Assembly (NCBI GenBank): GCA_013696695.1
Contig: JACCYD010000094.1
Coordinates: 1 to 5,779, forward strand
DNA length: 5,779 nucleotides
Direction of reading: 5' to 3'
Origin: Deltaproteobacteria bacterium
GTDB lineage: Bacteria; Myxococcota_A; Polyangia; Haliangiales; Haliangiaceae
How positions within the stretch are numbered: position 1 is the first letter of the stretch; every line of letters starts with the position of its first letter. Under the pieces are notes generated by a model that made no database searches, was not told the DNA's origin, and saw nothing but the letters and a program-made list of their open reading frames with translations. The position numbers were made by a program, and so were the translations under genes. Below are positions 5,363-5,779 of this stretch, piece by piece.

Positions 5363-5779
5363 ATGCCAGCGCGCGCGCCCCGCCTCGCACCTGGTCTCGT
5401 GCGTGGCCCCGACGATCGCGCGCGCTGCGCGTGGGGCGTGTCGACGCCGGACTACATCGCCTATCACGATGCCGAGTGGGGCTTCCCGGTGCGCGACGAT
5501 CAGCACCTGTTCGAGAAGCTGTGCCTCGAGGGCTTTCAGGCCGGACTGTCGTGGCTGACGATCCTGCGCAAGCGCCAGGCGTTTCGCGCCGGCTTCGCGA
5601 ACTTCGAGATCGCGCGCGTCGCGAGGTTCACGGCGCGCGATGTCACGCGCCTCCTCGGTGACGCCGGCATCGTGCGACATCGCGGCAAGATCGAATCGAC
5701 GATCAACAACGCGAAGCGCGCGCTCGAGCTGGTCGACGAATTCGGCACCCTCTCGACGTACGCGTGGACGTTCGAGCCG
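5363..5779 (+). CDS. tag: DNA-3-methyladenine glycosylase I, N-terminal part (cut by right edge)
   Basis: Tag excises 3-methyladenine from alkylated DNA in base-excision repair. The 139 visible residues follow E. coli Tag closely: RCAW (21-24, zinc ligand Cys22, E. coli Cys4), YIAYHDAEWG (31-40, Tyr34 and zinc ligand His35), CLEGFQAGLSWLTILRKR (54-71, with base-binding Glu56 and Trp64), and DAGIVRHRGKI (100-110). The C-terminal zinc ligands (E. coli His175 and Cys179) lie outside the window. ATG 5363 follows the SDR stop by one base, so the two are probably coupled. It gives an 18-residue N-terminal extension relative to E. coli, and GTG 5399 is an in-frame alternative closer to the family's usual start. 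Placement behind lipid genes looks like operon hitch-hiking rather than shared function. Confidence 0.95.
   Translation, partial: MPARAPRLAPGLVRGPDDRARCAWGVSTPDYIAYHDAEWGFPVRDDQHLFEKLCLEGFQAGLSWLTILRKRQAFRAGFANFEIARVARFTARDVTRLLGDAGIVRHRGKIESTINNAKRALELVDEFGTLSTYAWTFEP

Overview
The window is high-GC DNA with dense, mostly divergent or overlapping genes, GTG starts and GC-ending codons. The proteins (RuvX, LD-carboxypeptidase, a Pro/Ala-rich PilZ-like hypothetical, an acyltransferase/SDR pair, Tag) and a lipoprotein-type selenoprotein suggest a Myxococcota-like bacterium (Haliangium/Kofleriaceae style). This placement is inferred from protein character and base composition, not from a marker gene.

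Layout, left to right. (1) Positions 1-320, minus strand: the N-terminal 106 residues of the Holliday-junction resolvase homologue RuvX, running off the left edge. (2) Positions 321-903: a gene-poor, visibly less GC-rich stretch. It holds a strong minus-strand intrinsic terminator (377-414) with no recognisable gene behind it, a possible leftward non-coding RNA, and a cluster of hairpins and repeats just upstream of the next gene. (3) Positions 904-1536, plus strand: a lipoprotein with a peroxiredoxin-like thioredoxin fold. An in-frame TGA stands exactly where the first Cys of the CxxC motif belongs (GDW-TGA-PHC), followed by a hairpin with a GGU loop. I read this as a selenocysteine codon plus bacterial SECIS element. 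A conventional caller would split the gene into two fragments. (4) Positions 1537-1635: a convergent gap with a short CGCAAAGA tandem repeat. (5) Positions 1636-3488, minus strand: a two-gene operon, translationally coupled by a GTGA overlap, of a PilZ-like hypothetical protein followed by an LdcA-type LD-carboxypeptidase. (6) Positions 3533-5779, plus strand: a tight operon of a PlsC-type acyltransferase, an extended SDR whose YxxxK catalytic pair is missing, and the N-terminal 139 residues of 3-methyladenine DNA glycosylase I (Tag), cut by the right edge.

How the genes relate. The acyltransferase/SDR pair probably acts on lipid or envelope precursors, LdcA on peptidoglycan tetrapeptides, and the selenoprotein on thiol or peroxide redox outside the cytoplasm. 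RuvX and Tag serve DNA recombination and repair. The strongest novelty is the lipid-anchored selenocysteine redoxin. Secondary points are the orphan terminator with an anti-Shine-Dalgarno-like motif behind it, the 17-bp tandem duplication that builds a mini-ORF at the SDR start, and the degenerate SDR active site.
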